From assembly GCF_016055025.1 (NCBI RefSeq), contig NZ_JAECVW010000001.1: DNA of 64,000 nt; one strand, given 5' to 3'. Below are positions 49,654-58,219 of this stretch, piece by piece. The stretch's first letter is position 1, and each line of letters starts with the position of its first letter. Source of the stretch: Thermoactinomyces intermedius (GTDB lineage: Bacteria; Bacillota; Bacilli; Thermoactinomycetales; Thermoactinomycetaceae). The position numbers and the translations under genes were made by a program. The notes beneath the pieces were generated by a model. The model was not told where the DNA came from, searched no databases, and was given only the letters and a program-made list of their open reading frames with translations.

Positions 49654-50082
49654 TCAGCCGGGGGTTTCCGTGAAATATTCCGGAAATTCCCGCATAAATG
49701 TTTGTACGACTTCCGGATATTCGTTTTCGCTGATTTCGAAGATTTCCTCCCCTGAATATTCAAAAAAGAAAAGGGATTTGTCGGGATGATCCGGGTCATA
49801 ATACATGGCCATGGTTCGCTGTTGATGGGTGAAGGTGGCGCCCAAAACCGCCAGGAAAGTCCTTCCGTCCATTTCCAGCCGTTGAAAGAAAAGCGGTTCC
49901 AGTTCTTGCAAAATCAGATCACTGTAGGTTTCCCCCGGATAACGCAAAACCATTACCTCTTCTTTTTCTTCTTCAATAATATAGATTTCTCTTTTTCGTT
50001 CCTTTTTCCACAACAGCAATAAATGCTTGATCCCTTGATGGATGAAGACATATTGATAAGGCGTTTGAAAGCGGATGTTCAA
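49654..50082 (-). CDS. Hypothetical cytoplasmic protein, DUF1292-like end
   Basis: A 142-residue protein. The first half (NIRFQTPYQYVFIHQGIKHL, LLLWKKERKREIYIIEEEKE) is basic then acidic; the second half (MDGRTFLAVLGATFTHQQRT, MAMYYDPDHPDKSLFFFEYS, EEIFEISENEYPEVVQTFMR) resembles the DUF1292/YrzB arrangement, where a D/E-rich protein has a beta-sheet followed by a helix. The match is loose and from memory. No signal peptide or membrane segment. Confidence 0.5.
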   Translation of the reverse strand: MNIRFQTPYQYVFIHQGIKHLLLLWKKERKREIYIIEEEKEEVMVLRYPGETYSDLILQELEPLFFQRLEMDGRTFLAVLGATFTHQQRTMAMYYDPDHPDKSLFFFEYSGEEIFEISENEYPEVVQTFMREFPEYFTETPG

Positions 50083-50279
50083 TGATTTTCTCCCCTGTTT
50101 TTAAAATCGGACTCTTTTTATATTAAAACATGGACGTGCCGGAAACAATGAACCGGCTTGAAGAAAAGGCTTGCGGAAATCCGGTTGCTAGAATCCGGCG
50201 GGCAACAGTATAATACCAACGTAAGGATTTATGAAAGGGATCATGATTGGGAAAAATGGTGGGAGAAGGAGGGAAATCC

Positions 50280-50414
50280 ATGAACACGTCCGGCAAGGAA
50301 ACGCCCCGCAATCAGGAAAATGATTTTATTGATGCCGTGAAAGGTGCATTGGGAGCCGCCGGGGTATTCTTGTTGATCTTTATTATTTTAACGGCAATCG
50401 ATGTAATGCGGTAA
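50280..50414 (+). CDS. YqzM-like small membrane protein
   Basis: A 44-residue gene missed by length filters. After a hydrophilic start (MNTSGKETPRNQENDFIDAV) come KGALGAAGVFLLIFIILTAI and DVMR, one membrane helix. Length and the NDFID-helix layout recall YqzM of Bacillus, a sporulation-era peptide of unknown function. GGAGGG is six bases upstream of ATG 50280, a very strong site. Confidence 0.6.
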   Translation: MNTSGKETPRNQENDFIDAVKGALGAAGVFLLIFIILTAIDVMR

Positions 50415-50421
50415 AATTTTT

Positions 50422-50460
50422 AAAACGGGAGGGCCTGAGGCGGAATCCTCTCGTTTTTTT
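50422..50460 (+). terminator. Terminator after the YqzM-like gene
   Basis: AAAACGGGAGG and CCTCTCGTTTT form an 11-pair stem with one G-T pair, followed by T residues. Confidence 0.75.
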
Positions 50461-50670
50461 GTCGGGACCCGGAAGGGCTCGGTTTGCTTCCGGTTGGCAA
50501 AAGCAAAACCGTGAGATATACTTCAGAATGTGGCCAAACATGAAAAAAAGATTTTCTGTCTGACTGATACCTGGTTTTGTAAGGGGATACAGAAGGATGG
50601 AATACATAAATCATGAATCAGGGTTTGGCGTGTTTTTTGTGGTTATGACCAAGGATTGGGGGATTGCGGA

Positions 50671-51831
50671 ATGAATGTTCATGAGTATCAAGGAAAGCAA
50701 ATCCTGAAAAAATATGGCGTTCAGGTTCCGAACGGCTTTGTCGCGTTCACTGCCGATGAAGCGGTGGAAGCTGCGAAAAAACTGGAAGGAGACCTGTGGG
50801 TTGTCAAAGCGCAAATTCATGCCGGGGGCCGTGGAAAAGCCGGTGGCGTGAAATTGGCAAAAAGTTTGGAAGAAGTCCGTCAATATGCAGATGAATTGCT
50901 CGGGAAGACGCTGGTGACCCATCAAACCGGCCCGGAAGGAAAAGAAGTCAAACGATTGTTAATTGAAGAAGGACTCCCAATTGAAAAAGAATACTATGTC
51001 GGAGTGGTGATTGACCGGTCCACCCAACGTGTCGTCATGATGGCTTCCGAAGAAGGAGGCACGGAGATCGAAGAAGTGGCCGCCAAAACACCGGAAAAAA
51101 TCTTTAAGGAAGTGATTGATCCGGCGGTTGGGATGATGCCGTTCCAAGCGCGTCGTTTGGCTTATTCCATCAACATCCCGCAAGAGAAAGTCAATCAAGC
51201 CGTGAAATTTATGCTGGGCCTTTATCAGGCATTTGTCGACAATGATTGTTCCCTGGCGGAAATCAACCCGCTTATTACCACGAAGGACGGACGCGTCATG
51301 GCATTGGACGCGAAATTGAATTTTGATTCGAATGCATTGTTCCGCCATCCTGATATTTTAGAAATGCGCGACTTGGATGAAGAAGATCCGAAAGAAGTTG
51401 AAGCTTCCAAATATGATCTGAACTATATTGCGCTCGATGGAAATATCGGCTGCATGGTGAATGGAGCCGGCTTAGCCATGGCCACCATGGACATCATCAA
51501 ACATTATGACGGCGAACCGGCCAACTTCCTGGATGTCGGTGGCGGCGCAACCGCGGACAAAGTGCGGGAAGCTTTTAAGATTATTTTGTCGGATGAAAAT
51601 GTCAAAGGAATTTTTGTAAATATTTTCGGCGGAATCATGAAATGTGACGTGATCGCCAGCGGAGTGGTGGAAGCGGCAAAACAAATCAAACTGGACCGGC
51701 CGTTGGTGGTTCGTCTGGAAGGCACCAACGTCGAACTCGGCAAGAAAATTCTGCAAGAATCCGGTCTGGAAATTGTGGCAGCCGATTCTTTGGCGGATGG
51801 CGCGCAAAAAATTGTGGAACTGGTGAAGTAA
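50671..51831 (+). CDS. sucC: Succinyl-CoA synthetase (ADP-forming), beta subunit
   Basis: SucC is the nucleotide-binding subunit of the TCA-cycle enzyme that makes succinate and ATP from succinyl-CoA. The ATP-grasp domain (1-~240) has NVHEYQGKQILKKYGVQVPN, VVKAQIHAGGRGKAGGVKLA and SLAEINPLITTKDGRVMALD; the C-terminal CoA-binding half has FLDVGGGATADKVREAFKII and VNIFGGIMKCDVIASGVVEA. ATG 50671 is chosen (386 residues); the frame opening at 50656 (MGDCG) lacks a site. sucD follows after 41 bases. Confidence 0.98.
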   Translation: MNVHEYQGKQILKKYGVQVPNGFVAFTADEAVEAAKKLEGDLWVVKAQIHAGGRGKAGGVKLAKSLEEVRQYADELLGKTLVTHQTGPEGKEVKRLLIEEGLPIEKEYYVGVVIDRSTQRVVMMASEEGGTEIEEVAAKTPEKIFKEVIDPAVGMMPFQARRLAYSINIPQEKVNQAVKFMLGLYQAFVDNDCSLAEINPLITTKDGRVMALDAKLNFDSNALFRHPDILEMRDLDEEDPKEVEASKYDLNYIALDGNIGCMVNGAGLAMATMDIIKHYDGEPANFLDVGGGATADKVREAFKIILSDENVKGIFVNIFGGIMKCDVIASGVVEAAKQIKLDRPLVVRLEGTNVELGKKILQESGLEIVAADSLADGAQKIVELVK

Positions 51832-51872
51832 GAATTTGAATGACAGATCGCCCGAGAAAGGTGGGAGTTTAG

Positions 51873-52775
51873 GTGAGTATTTTTGTAAATAAGGATACCA
51901 AAGTGATCATCCAGGGGATTACAGGGTCAACCGGATTGTTTCATACCAAACAGGCGATTGAGTACGGGACACAAGTCGTCGGCGGTGTCACTCCGGGCAA
52001 AGGGGGACAGGAGATCGAAGGAGTTCCCGTTTTCAACACGGTGCAGGAAGCCGTGGAAGTGACCGGGGCCAATGCTTCTGCGATTTATGTGCCTCCGGCC
52101 TTTGCAGCCGATGCCATCATGGAAGCGGTGGATGCCGGATTGGAATTGGTCGTGTGCATCACTGAAGGCATCCCGGTATTGGACATGGTGAAAGTAAGAC
52201 GGTACATGGAAGGGAAAAAAACACGCCTGATCGGCCCGAACTGTCCGGGTGTCATCACTCCGGGCGAGTGCAAAATCGGAATCATGCCGGGATATATTCA
52301 TGTTCCCGGACATGTCGGGATCGTGTCGCGGAGCGGAACGCTCACCTATGAGGCCGTCCATCAATTGAGCACACGCGGGATCGGCCAATCGACGGCAGTC
52401 GGCATCGGGGGCGATCCGATCAACGGAACCAACTTCATCGATTGTTTGAAAGCTTTTGAAGAAGATCCGGACACCAAAGCGGTGATCATGATCGGGGAAA
52501 TCGGTGGTACGGCAGAAGAGGAAGCGGCCGAATGGATTAAAAACCATATGACAAAACCGGTGGTCGGTTTTATCGGCGGACAAACCGCACCTCCCGGAAA
52601 ACGCATGGGACACGCGGGCGCGATTATCTCCGGAGGAAAAGGAACCGCTGCCGAAAAAATTGCCACGTTGGAACGCTGTGGCGTAAAAGTGGCGGAAACA
52701 CCGGCTGTCATCGGCGAAACCTTGGTGAAAGTTCTGGAAGAAAAAGGGTTGTTGGACGAAGTGACGGTGAAGTGA
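51873..52775 (+). CDS. sucD: Succinyl-CoA synthetase, alpha subunit
   Basis: SucD binds CoA and carries the active-site His that is phosphorylated during catalysis. Visible: IIQGITGSTGLFHTKQAIEY at the CoA-binding start, VTPGKGGQEIEG, GPNCPGVITPGECKIGIMPG, and the phospho-His loop PGKRMGHAGAIISGGKGTAA. GTG 51873 follows GGTGGGAG. The length of 300 residues is standard. A strong terminator closes the sucCD operon. Confidence 0.98.
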   Translation: MSIFVNKDTKVIIQGITGSTGLFHTKQAIEYGTQVVGGVTPGKGGQEIEGVPVFNTVQEAVEVTGANASAIYVPPAFAADAIMEAVDAGLELVVCITEGIPVLDMVKVRRYMEGKKTRLIGPNCPGVITPGECKIGIMPGYIHVPGHVGIVSRSGTLTYEAVHQLSTRGIGQSTAVGIGGDPINGTNFIDCLKAFEEDPDTKAVIMIGEIGGTAEEEAAEWIKNHMTKPVVGFIGGQTAPPGKRMGHAGAIISGGKGTAAEKIATLERCGVKVAETPAVIGETLVKVLEEKGLLDEVTVK

Positions 52776-52781
52776 TGAATG

Positions 52782-52810
52782 AAGGGAACCTTTCGGGTTC
52801 CCTTTTTTTT
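52782..52810 (+). terminator. Terminator after sucCD
   Basis: AAGGGAACC and GGGTTCCCTT pair with a TTTC loop and are followed by eight T residues, seven bases past the sucD stop. Confidence 0.9.
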
Positions 52811-52974
52811 ATTGGTACGGGCCGCGGCGGTGATGGTTTTGGGAAAATCAGGATCCGGCGGAAGGAGAAAGGGCGGGGAAATGGTACTTTGTAATATTGG
52901 AAATAGGAACCAATCGCATCACGGGTGTCGACTCTTATAAGCTGTTCATTTTCTTGCAAAAGAGGTGTTGACCG

Positions 52975-54078
52975 TTGCATGCTTATTCTTGGTTGATTGC
53001 ATTGGATCACATTCCGTCGGTGGGATGGCACACCATTCATTCATTGATCCAAGCGGGATGGAAACCGAAAGGGCCCGTGCCGGACGATTTATTGGACCGG
53101 TTAACGCTTTCCCGGGTGAGGCCAAAAGCGATCGGGAAGGTGAAATGCGAATTGACTTCCGCGTTGGTTGAAAAAGTGATGCAAAATCTGGAAAAAATGC
53201 AGATTCAGACCGTGACGTTTTTTGATCCGGCCTATCCTTCCCTGTTGAAAGAGATTGCCCAACCGCCATGGGTGTTATATATTCGGGGGGATTCATCCTT
53301 ATTGACGCAAAAGTCGCTCGCCGTGGTGGGAACCCGAAAACCGACGCCTTACGGACTCCGGGCAACGCGGGAGCTGGTGACGCCGTTGGCGGAACGCGGG
53401 TGGACCATCATCAGCGGGATGGCCAACGGAATCGACGGGGAGGCACACCGGTCCGCGCTGCGGGTGGGAGGCAAAACCATAGCCGTTTTGGGAACGGGGG
53501 TGGATGTCATTTATCCCAAAAATCATCGCCGCCTTTATGAGCAGTTGGTGGAGCACGGGGCGGTGATTTCCGAAATGCCGCCCGGCACCCCGCCCCATCC
53601 AGGGGTCTTTCCCAGACGGAACCGGATTATCAGCGGTCTTTCGCACGGAACGCTGGTGGTGGAAGCCGCGGAAAAATCGGGTTCTTTGATCACTGCCGGG
53701 TTCAGCATGGAGCAGGGAAGGGAAGTTTTTGCCGTTCCGGGGATGATGACCTCCGCCCTAAGCCAGGGAACATTAAAACTGATCCAGGACGGGGCAAAAT
53801 GCGTGCGCCAGCCGTCAGACATCCTGGAAGAGCTGGAGGGGCTCCCTTTGACCGGTTCCCTTCCGGACGATTTGCATAATTTGAGCCCGATTGACTTAAA
53901 TGATATAGAAGAGCAAATCTACGGACAAATTCCGATGGATGAACCGATCCACATCAATCAGTTGTTGGAGCGGTTTGATCAACAAAGGGCCCCGGGGGAA
54001 GTTCATCAGGCACTGGTCACGTTGGAGATGAAACAGGTGATTGCCTCGCTTCCCGGAGCCCGGTATATCCGCAAGTGA
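52975..54078 (+). CDS. dprA: DNA processing protein DprA (Smf)
   Basis: DprA loads RecA on incoming single-stranded DNA during transformation. The 367-residue protein starts HAYSWLIALDHIPSVGWHTI (SAM-like N domain), then the Rossmann core: LAVVGTRKPTPYGLRATREL, WTIISGMANGIDGEAHRSAL, LGTGVDVIYPKNHRRLYEQL, PPHPGVFPRRNRIISGLSHG. The last ~65 residues look like the winged-helix DML1-type tail (HINQLLERFDQQRAPGEVHQ). It begins with TTG 52975 after AGAGGTG. comM, usually one gene upstream, survives only as fragments in the toxin island. Confidence 0.95.
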   Translation: MHAYSWLIALDHIPSVGWHTIHSLIQAGWKPKGPVPDDLLDRLTLSRVRPKAIGKVKCELTSALVEKVMQNLEKMQIQTVTFFDPAYPSLLKEIAQPPWVLYIRGDSSLLTQKSLAVVGTRKPTPYGLRATRELVTPLAERGWTIISGMANGIDGEAHRSALRVGGKTIAVLGTGVDVIYPKNHRRLYEQLVEHGAVISEMPPGTPPHPGVFPRRNRIISGLSHGTLVVEAAEKSGSLITAGFSMEQGREVFAVPGMMTSALSQGTLKLIQDGAKCVRQPSDILEELEGLPLTGSLPDDLHNLSPIDLNDIEEQIYGQIPMDEPIHINQLLERFDQQRAPGEVHQALVTLEMKQVIASLPGARYIRK

Positions 54079-54196
54079 CGCATCAAAGCATCTTCAAACC
54101 AAGTGTCCGGAAGTTGAACACTTTGGTCACAATTTGGTATTGTATCAAATACGAGTGCAAATAAGAGAAGTGGCAAGAATGAGGGGAGGGCCGTAG

Positions 54197-56272
54197 ATGG
54201 CCGATTCACTAGTGATTGTTGAATCACCGGCTAAAGCCAAAACCATAAAAAAATACCTGGGAAGCAAATACATCGTGAAAGCTTCCATGGGACATGTGCG
54301 GGATTTGCCCAAAAGCCAGATGGGCGTCAATGTGGAAAACCGGTTTGAACCCAAATATATCACCGTCCGGGGAAAAGGGGATATTTTAAAAGAATTGCGT
54401 GACGCCAAGAAAAAAGTAAAAAATGTCTATCTGGCGGCGGACCCGGACCGGGAAGGGGAAGCGATTGCCTGGCATCTGGCGCACAGTTTGAATGTTCCCC
54501 TGGAGCAAAAATGCCGGGTCGTTTTCAATGAAATCACCAAACAAGCCGTCAAAGAAGCATTCAAGCATCCCCGGGAAATCAACATGGATTTGGTGAATGC
54601 CCAACAGGCAAGGCGGATTTTGGACCGGTTGGTGGGGTATAACATCAGCCCGCTGTTGTGGAAGAAGGTGAAAAAAGGCTTGAGTGCCGGACGGGTTCAG
54701 TCGGTGGCGGTCAAGTTGATCATCGACCGGGAAAATGAAATCCGAAAGTTCAAACCCGAAGAGTACTGGACCGTGACGGCGGTGCTGCTAAGCGGTGAAG
54801 AGCCTTTTGAAGCCAAATTTTATGGTTACGGGAAAGAGAAAACGCAGTTGGGTTCCAAAGAAGATGTGGATCAACTCCTTGAAGCCATCAAGGGAAAGCG
54901 CTTTGTTGTCGAAGAGGTGAAAACCAGCGAACGCAGACGAAATCCGGCCGGTCCGTTTATCACGAGCACGTTGCAGCAGGAAGCCGCCCGGAAGCTCGGT
55001 TTCCGCGCGCAGAAGACGATGGCGGTCGCCCAGCAGTTATATGAAGGGGTGGACATCGGCAAACAAGGAACGGTGGGGCTCATTACCTATATGCGGACGG
55101 ATTCCACCCGGATTTCCAAAACGGCCCAAAGCGAAGCGCGTGAATACATCGCCGGAAAGTTCGGGGCGGAATACTTGCCAAAAACACCGCACTCGCACAA
55201 ACAGAAATCGGGCGCGCAAGATGCCCACGAAGCGATTCGTCCGACCTCCGTCTTCCGGGTTCCGTCCGAAATCAAAAGTTATTTGTCCAGGGACCAATAC
55301 CGGTTGTACAAATTGATTTGGGACCGGTTTGTGGCTTCTCAAATGGCACCGGCCGTGTTTGATGCGGTTTCGGCGAATATCCGGGTCGGGGAAGCGCTGT
55401 TTAAGGCCAGCGGTTCCAAAATCAAGTTCCCGGGATTCATGAAAGTGTATGTGGAAGGCGAGGATCAGAAGAAAAAGGAAGAAGACAAGTTTTTACCGGA
55501 GCTTTCCGAGGGGCAGGTATTAAAGCGGAAGTCCGTCGAGCCCAAACAACATTTCACCCAGCCCCCGCCCCGTTATACCGAAGCCAGCCTTGTCAAAGAG
55601 CTGGAAGACAAAGGAATCGGGCGCCCGAGTACTTACGCCCCGATTTTGGACACCATCCAGAAACGGGGATATGTCCTTCTGGAAGAGAAACGTTTTGTTC
55701 CTTCCGAGTTGGGGGAAATTGTGATTGATTTAATGCAGCAGTTTTTCCCGGAAATCTTAAATGTGGAGTTTACGGCCAATCTGGAAGAAGACCTGGATAA
55801 GGTGGAGGAAGGAAAAGCCGATTGGATCGAAATTTTGGACCGGTTTTATCATCCGTTTCAAAAACAGTTGTCCGTCGCGGAAAAAGAGATGGAAGAAGTG
55901 GAAATCCAAGACGAGGTGTCCGGGGAAGTCTGTGAAAAGTGCGGCAGCCCGATGGTATACAAGTTCGGTCGTTACGGAAAGTTTTTGGCTTGTTCCGCTT
56001 TTCCGGATTGCCGCAACACCAAACCGATTGTCAAATCGACCGGGGTTTCGTGCCCCAAATGCAAAGAAGGGGAAATCGTTGAACGAAAGAGCAAAAAATC
56101 CCGCCTGTTTTACGGATGCAGCCGATACCCGGAATGCGACTTTGTTTCGTGGGACCGGCCGGTTCCCCGTCCATGCCCGAAATGCGGGAACCTGATGGTG
56201 GAGAAAAAAGCAAAGAAAAAGCCGACCATGATTCGTTGTACTGTTTGTGATTATGAAGAAGAAAAAAATTGA
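54197..56272 (+). CDS. topA: DNA topoisomerase I
   Basis: TopA relaxes negative supercoils by cutting one strand. TOPRIM domain: VIVESPAKAKTIKKYLGSKY, LAADPDREGEAIAWHLAHSL. Catalytic Tyr in VGLITYMRTDSTRISK. The C-terminal region has three Cys4 zinc ribbons: CEKCGSPMVY...CSAFPDC, CPKCKEGEIV...CSRYPEC and CPKCGNLMVEK...CTVC. 691 residues, standard. GAGGGGAGGG precedes the ATG. Confidence 0.98.
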   Translation: MADSLVIVESPAKAKTIKKYLGSKYIVKASMGHVRDLPKSQMGVNVENRFEPKYITVRGKGDILKELRDAKKKVKNVYLAADPDREGEAIAWHLAHSLNVPLEQKCRVVFNEITKQAVKEAFKHPREINMDLVNAQQARRILDRLVGYNISPLLWKKVKKGLSAGRVQSVAVKLIIDRENEIRKFKPEEYWTVTAVLLSGEEPFEAKFYGYGKEKTQLGSKEDVDQLLEAIKGKRFVVEEVKTSERRRNPAGPFITSTLQQEAARKLGFRAQKTMAVAQQLYEGVDIGKQGTVGLITYMRTDSTRISKTAQSEAREYIAGKFGAEYLPKTPHSHKQKSGAQDAHEAIRPTSVFRVPSEIKSYLSRDQYRLYKLIWDRFVASQMAPAVFDAVSANIRVGEALFKASGSKIKFPGFMKVYVEGEDQKKKEEDKFLPELSEGQVLKRKSVEPKQHFTQPPPRYTEASLVKELEDKGIGRPSTYAPILDTIQKRGYVLLEEKRFVPSELGEIVIDLMQQFFPEILNVEFTANLEEDLDKVEEGKADWIEILDRFYHPFQKQLSVAEKEMEEVEIQDEVSGEVCEKCGSPMVYKFGRYGKFLACSAFPDCRNTKPIVKSTGVSCPKCKEGEIVERKSKKSRLFYGCSRYPECDFVSWDRPVPRPCPKCGNLMVEKKAKKKPTMIRCTVCDYEEEKN

Positions 56273-56290
56273 CGGAGGGGACGGAAAAAG

Positions 56291-57604
56291 ATGAAACACG
56301 TGACTGTTGTGGGAGCGGGGTTGGCAGGAAGCGAAGCCGCCTGGCAAATCGCCGGGCGCGGAATCAAAGTGAAATTGTATGAAATGAGGCCGGTAAAAAT
56401 GACACCCGCCCATCGCGGGGGACAATTTGCCGAATTGGTGTGCAGCAACTCATTGCGAAGCGCAGCGTTGACCAATGCGGTGGGCGTGTTAAAAGAAGAA
56501 ATGCGCCGCCTCGATTCCATTGTGATGAAAGCGGCGGACCGGCATGCGGTTCCGGCCGGCGGGGCGCTTGCCGTGGACCGGGAAAGTTTTTCGGAGGAAA
56601 TCACCCAAACGCTTTCCCGCCATCCCAACATCGAAATTTATCATGAAGAAATCACCGAATTGCCCGAGGGGCCGGCCGTGATCGCCACCGGACCGCTCAC
56701 ATCCAAGGCGCTGTCCGAAAAACTGAGAGCTTTGACCGGCGAGGAATATTTGTATTTTTATGATGCAGCGGCTCCCATTGTCGAAAAAGATTCAATCGAT
56801 ATGGAAAAAGTTTTTGTCCAGTCCCGTTATGATAAAGGGGAAGCCGCTTATATCAATTGTCCCATGACGGAAGAAGAGTTTGACCGTTTTTATGAGGCAT
56901 TGATTCAAGCGGAGACAGCGCCCTTGAAAGATTTTGAAAAAGAAATTTTCTTTGAGGGATGCATGCCGGTTGAAGTGCTCGCCAAAAGAGGGAAAAAAAC
57001 ATTGTTGTTCGGTCCCATGAAGCCGGTCGGGTTAACCGATCCGCGGACCGGAAAACAGCCGTTTGCCGTCGTGCAATTGCGGCAGGACAACAGTGCCGGC
57101 ACCCTTTACAATATTGTCGGCTTCCAAACCCATTTGAAATGGGGGCCGCAAAAAGAAGTCATACGGATGATTCCCGGTTTGGAAAACGCCGAGATTGTCC
57201 GGTACGGGGTGATGCACCGGAACACCTTTATCAATTCACCCAAACTTCTGCTTCCCACCTATCAATTCAGAAAAAATGACCAACTGTTCTTTGCCGGCCA
57301 AATGACCGGAGTGGAAGGATATGTGGAGTCAGCGGCGTCCGGTCTCATTGCGGGCATCAATGCCGCCCGTCTGGTGAAGGGGGAAGAACCAGTGGTTCCG
57401 CCCCAAACGACCGCCATTGGAAGCCTGGCTCATTACATCACCCATACCGATCCGAAACATTTTCAGCCGATGAATGCAAACTTCGGATTATTTGAGGCTT
57501 TGCCCAAACGGATCCGCAACAAGAAAGAGAGGGCGGAAAAATACGCCGAACGCGCTTTGGACAGTATTGAGGAATTTCGCAAACAAGTCACTGTCTCTTC
57601 TTGA
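56291..57604 (+). CDS. trmFO: tRNA (m5U54) methyltransferase TrmFO (Gid)
   Basis: TrmFO makes ribothymidine at position 54 of the T-loop using methylene-tetrahydrofolate and FADH2. The FAD Rossmann motif VVGAGLAGSEAAWQIAGRGI opens the protein; further motifs are MRPVKMTPAHRGGQFAELVC, SNSLRSAALTNAVGVLKEEM, NILGHGH-like MTGVEGYVESAASGLIAGIN and the end FGLFEALPKRIRNKKERAE. 437 residues. The next gene is hslV; xerC, usually between them, is absent. Confidence 0.97.
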   Translation: MKHVTVVGAGLAGSEAAWQIAGRGIKVKLYEMRPVKMTPAHRGGQFAELVCSNSLRSAALTNAVGVLKEEMRRLDSIVMKAADRHAVPAGGALAVDRESFSEEITQTLSRHPNIEIYHEEITELPEGPAVIATGPLTSKALSEKLRALTGEEYLYFYDAAAPIVEKDSIDMEKVFVQSRYDKGEAAYINCPMTEEEFDRFYEALIQAETAPLKDFEKEIFFEGCMPVEVLAKRGKKTLLFGPMKPVGLTDPRTGKQPFAVVQLRQDNSAGTLYNIVGFQTHLKWGPQKEVIRMIPGLENAEIVRYGVMHRNTFINSPKLLLPTYQFRKNDQLFFAGQMTGVEGYVESAASGLIAGINAARLVKGEEPVVPPQTTAIGSLAHYITHTDPKHFQPMNANFGLFEALPKRIRNKKERAEKYAERALDSIEEFRKQVTVSS

Positions 57605-57676
57605 TGCGGGATTTTCAAGCGATCATACATGATTGACGGGAAATTTTCGATTGGCCCGAAAAAGGGGGAACAAAGA

Positions 57677-58219
57677 TTGGGAGATTTTCATGCAACGACC
57701 ATCTTTGCCATACAGCATGAAGGAAAAGCGGCCATGGCCGGAGACGGTCAGGTGACTTTTGGCAATCAAATGATCATGAAACACGGCGCGAAAAAAGTGC
57801 GCCGGCTGTATCACGGAAAAGTGGTGGCCGGTTTTGCCGGATCCGTCGCGGATGCGATGACGCTGTTTGAGAAGTTTGAAAGGAAGCTGGAAGAATACCA
57901 CGGGAACCTGGCGAGGGCAGCGGTGGAGCTGGCCAAGGAATGGCGTTCCGATAAGGTTTTGCGGAAACTGGAAGCCATGATGATCGTGATGAACGCGGAG
58001 AAATTGTTCCTGATCTCCGGTACCGGTGAAGTGATCGAGCCGGATGACGGGATGTTGGCGATCGGTTCGGGAGGAAGCTTTGCATTGTCTGCCGGTAGGG
58101 CGTTGAAACGGTATGCGCCCCATCTTTCCGCCAAAGAAATCGCTGAAGCCGCATTAACCATTGCCAGCGAAGTTTGTGTGTTTACCAACAATCAGATTGT
58201 AGTTGAGGAGGTTTCATGA
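57677..58219 (+). CDS. hslV: ATP-dependent protease subunit HslV (ClpQ/CodW)
   Basis: HslV is the proteasome-like peptidase chamber of the HslVU protease. It reads FHATTIFAIQHEGKAAMAGD, then GQVTFGNQMIMKHGAKKVRR, VVAGFAGSVADAMTLFEKFE and AKEWRSDKVLRKLEAMMIVM. The start is most likely TTG 57677; the frame opens at 57629 and would add 16 residues. From TTG 57677 the protein begins M-GDFHATTIF, leaving a few residues before the Thr-Thr pair, as in Bacillus CodW. hslU follows with a 1-base overlap. Confidence 0.93.
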   Translation: MGDFHATTIFAIQHEGKAAMAGDGQVTFGNQMIMKHGAKKVRRLYHGKVVAGFAGSVADAMTLFEKFERKLEEYHGNLARAAVELAKEWRSDKVLRKLEAMMIVMNAEKLFLISGTGEVIEPDDGMLAIGSGGSFALSAGRALKRYAPHLSAKEIAEAALTIASEVCVFTNNQIVVEEVS

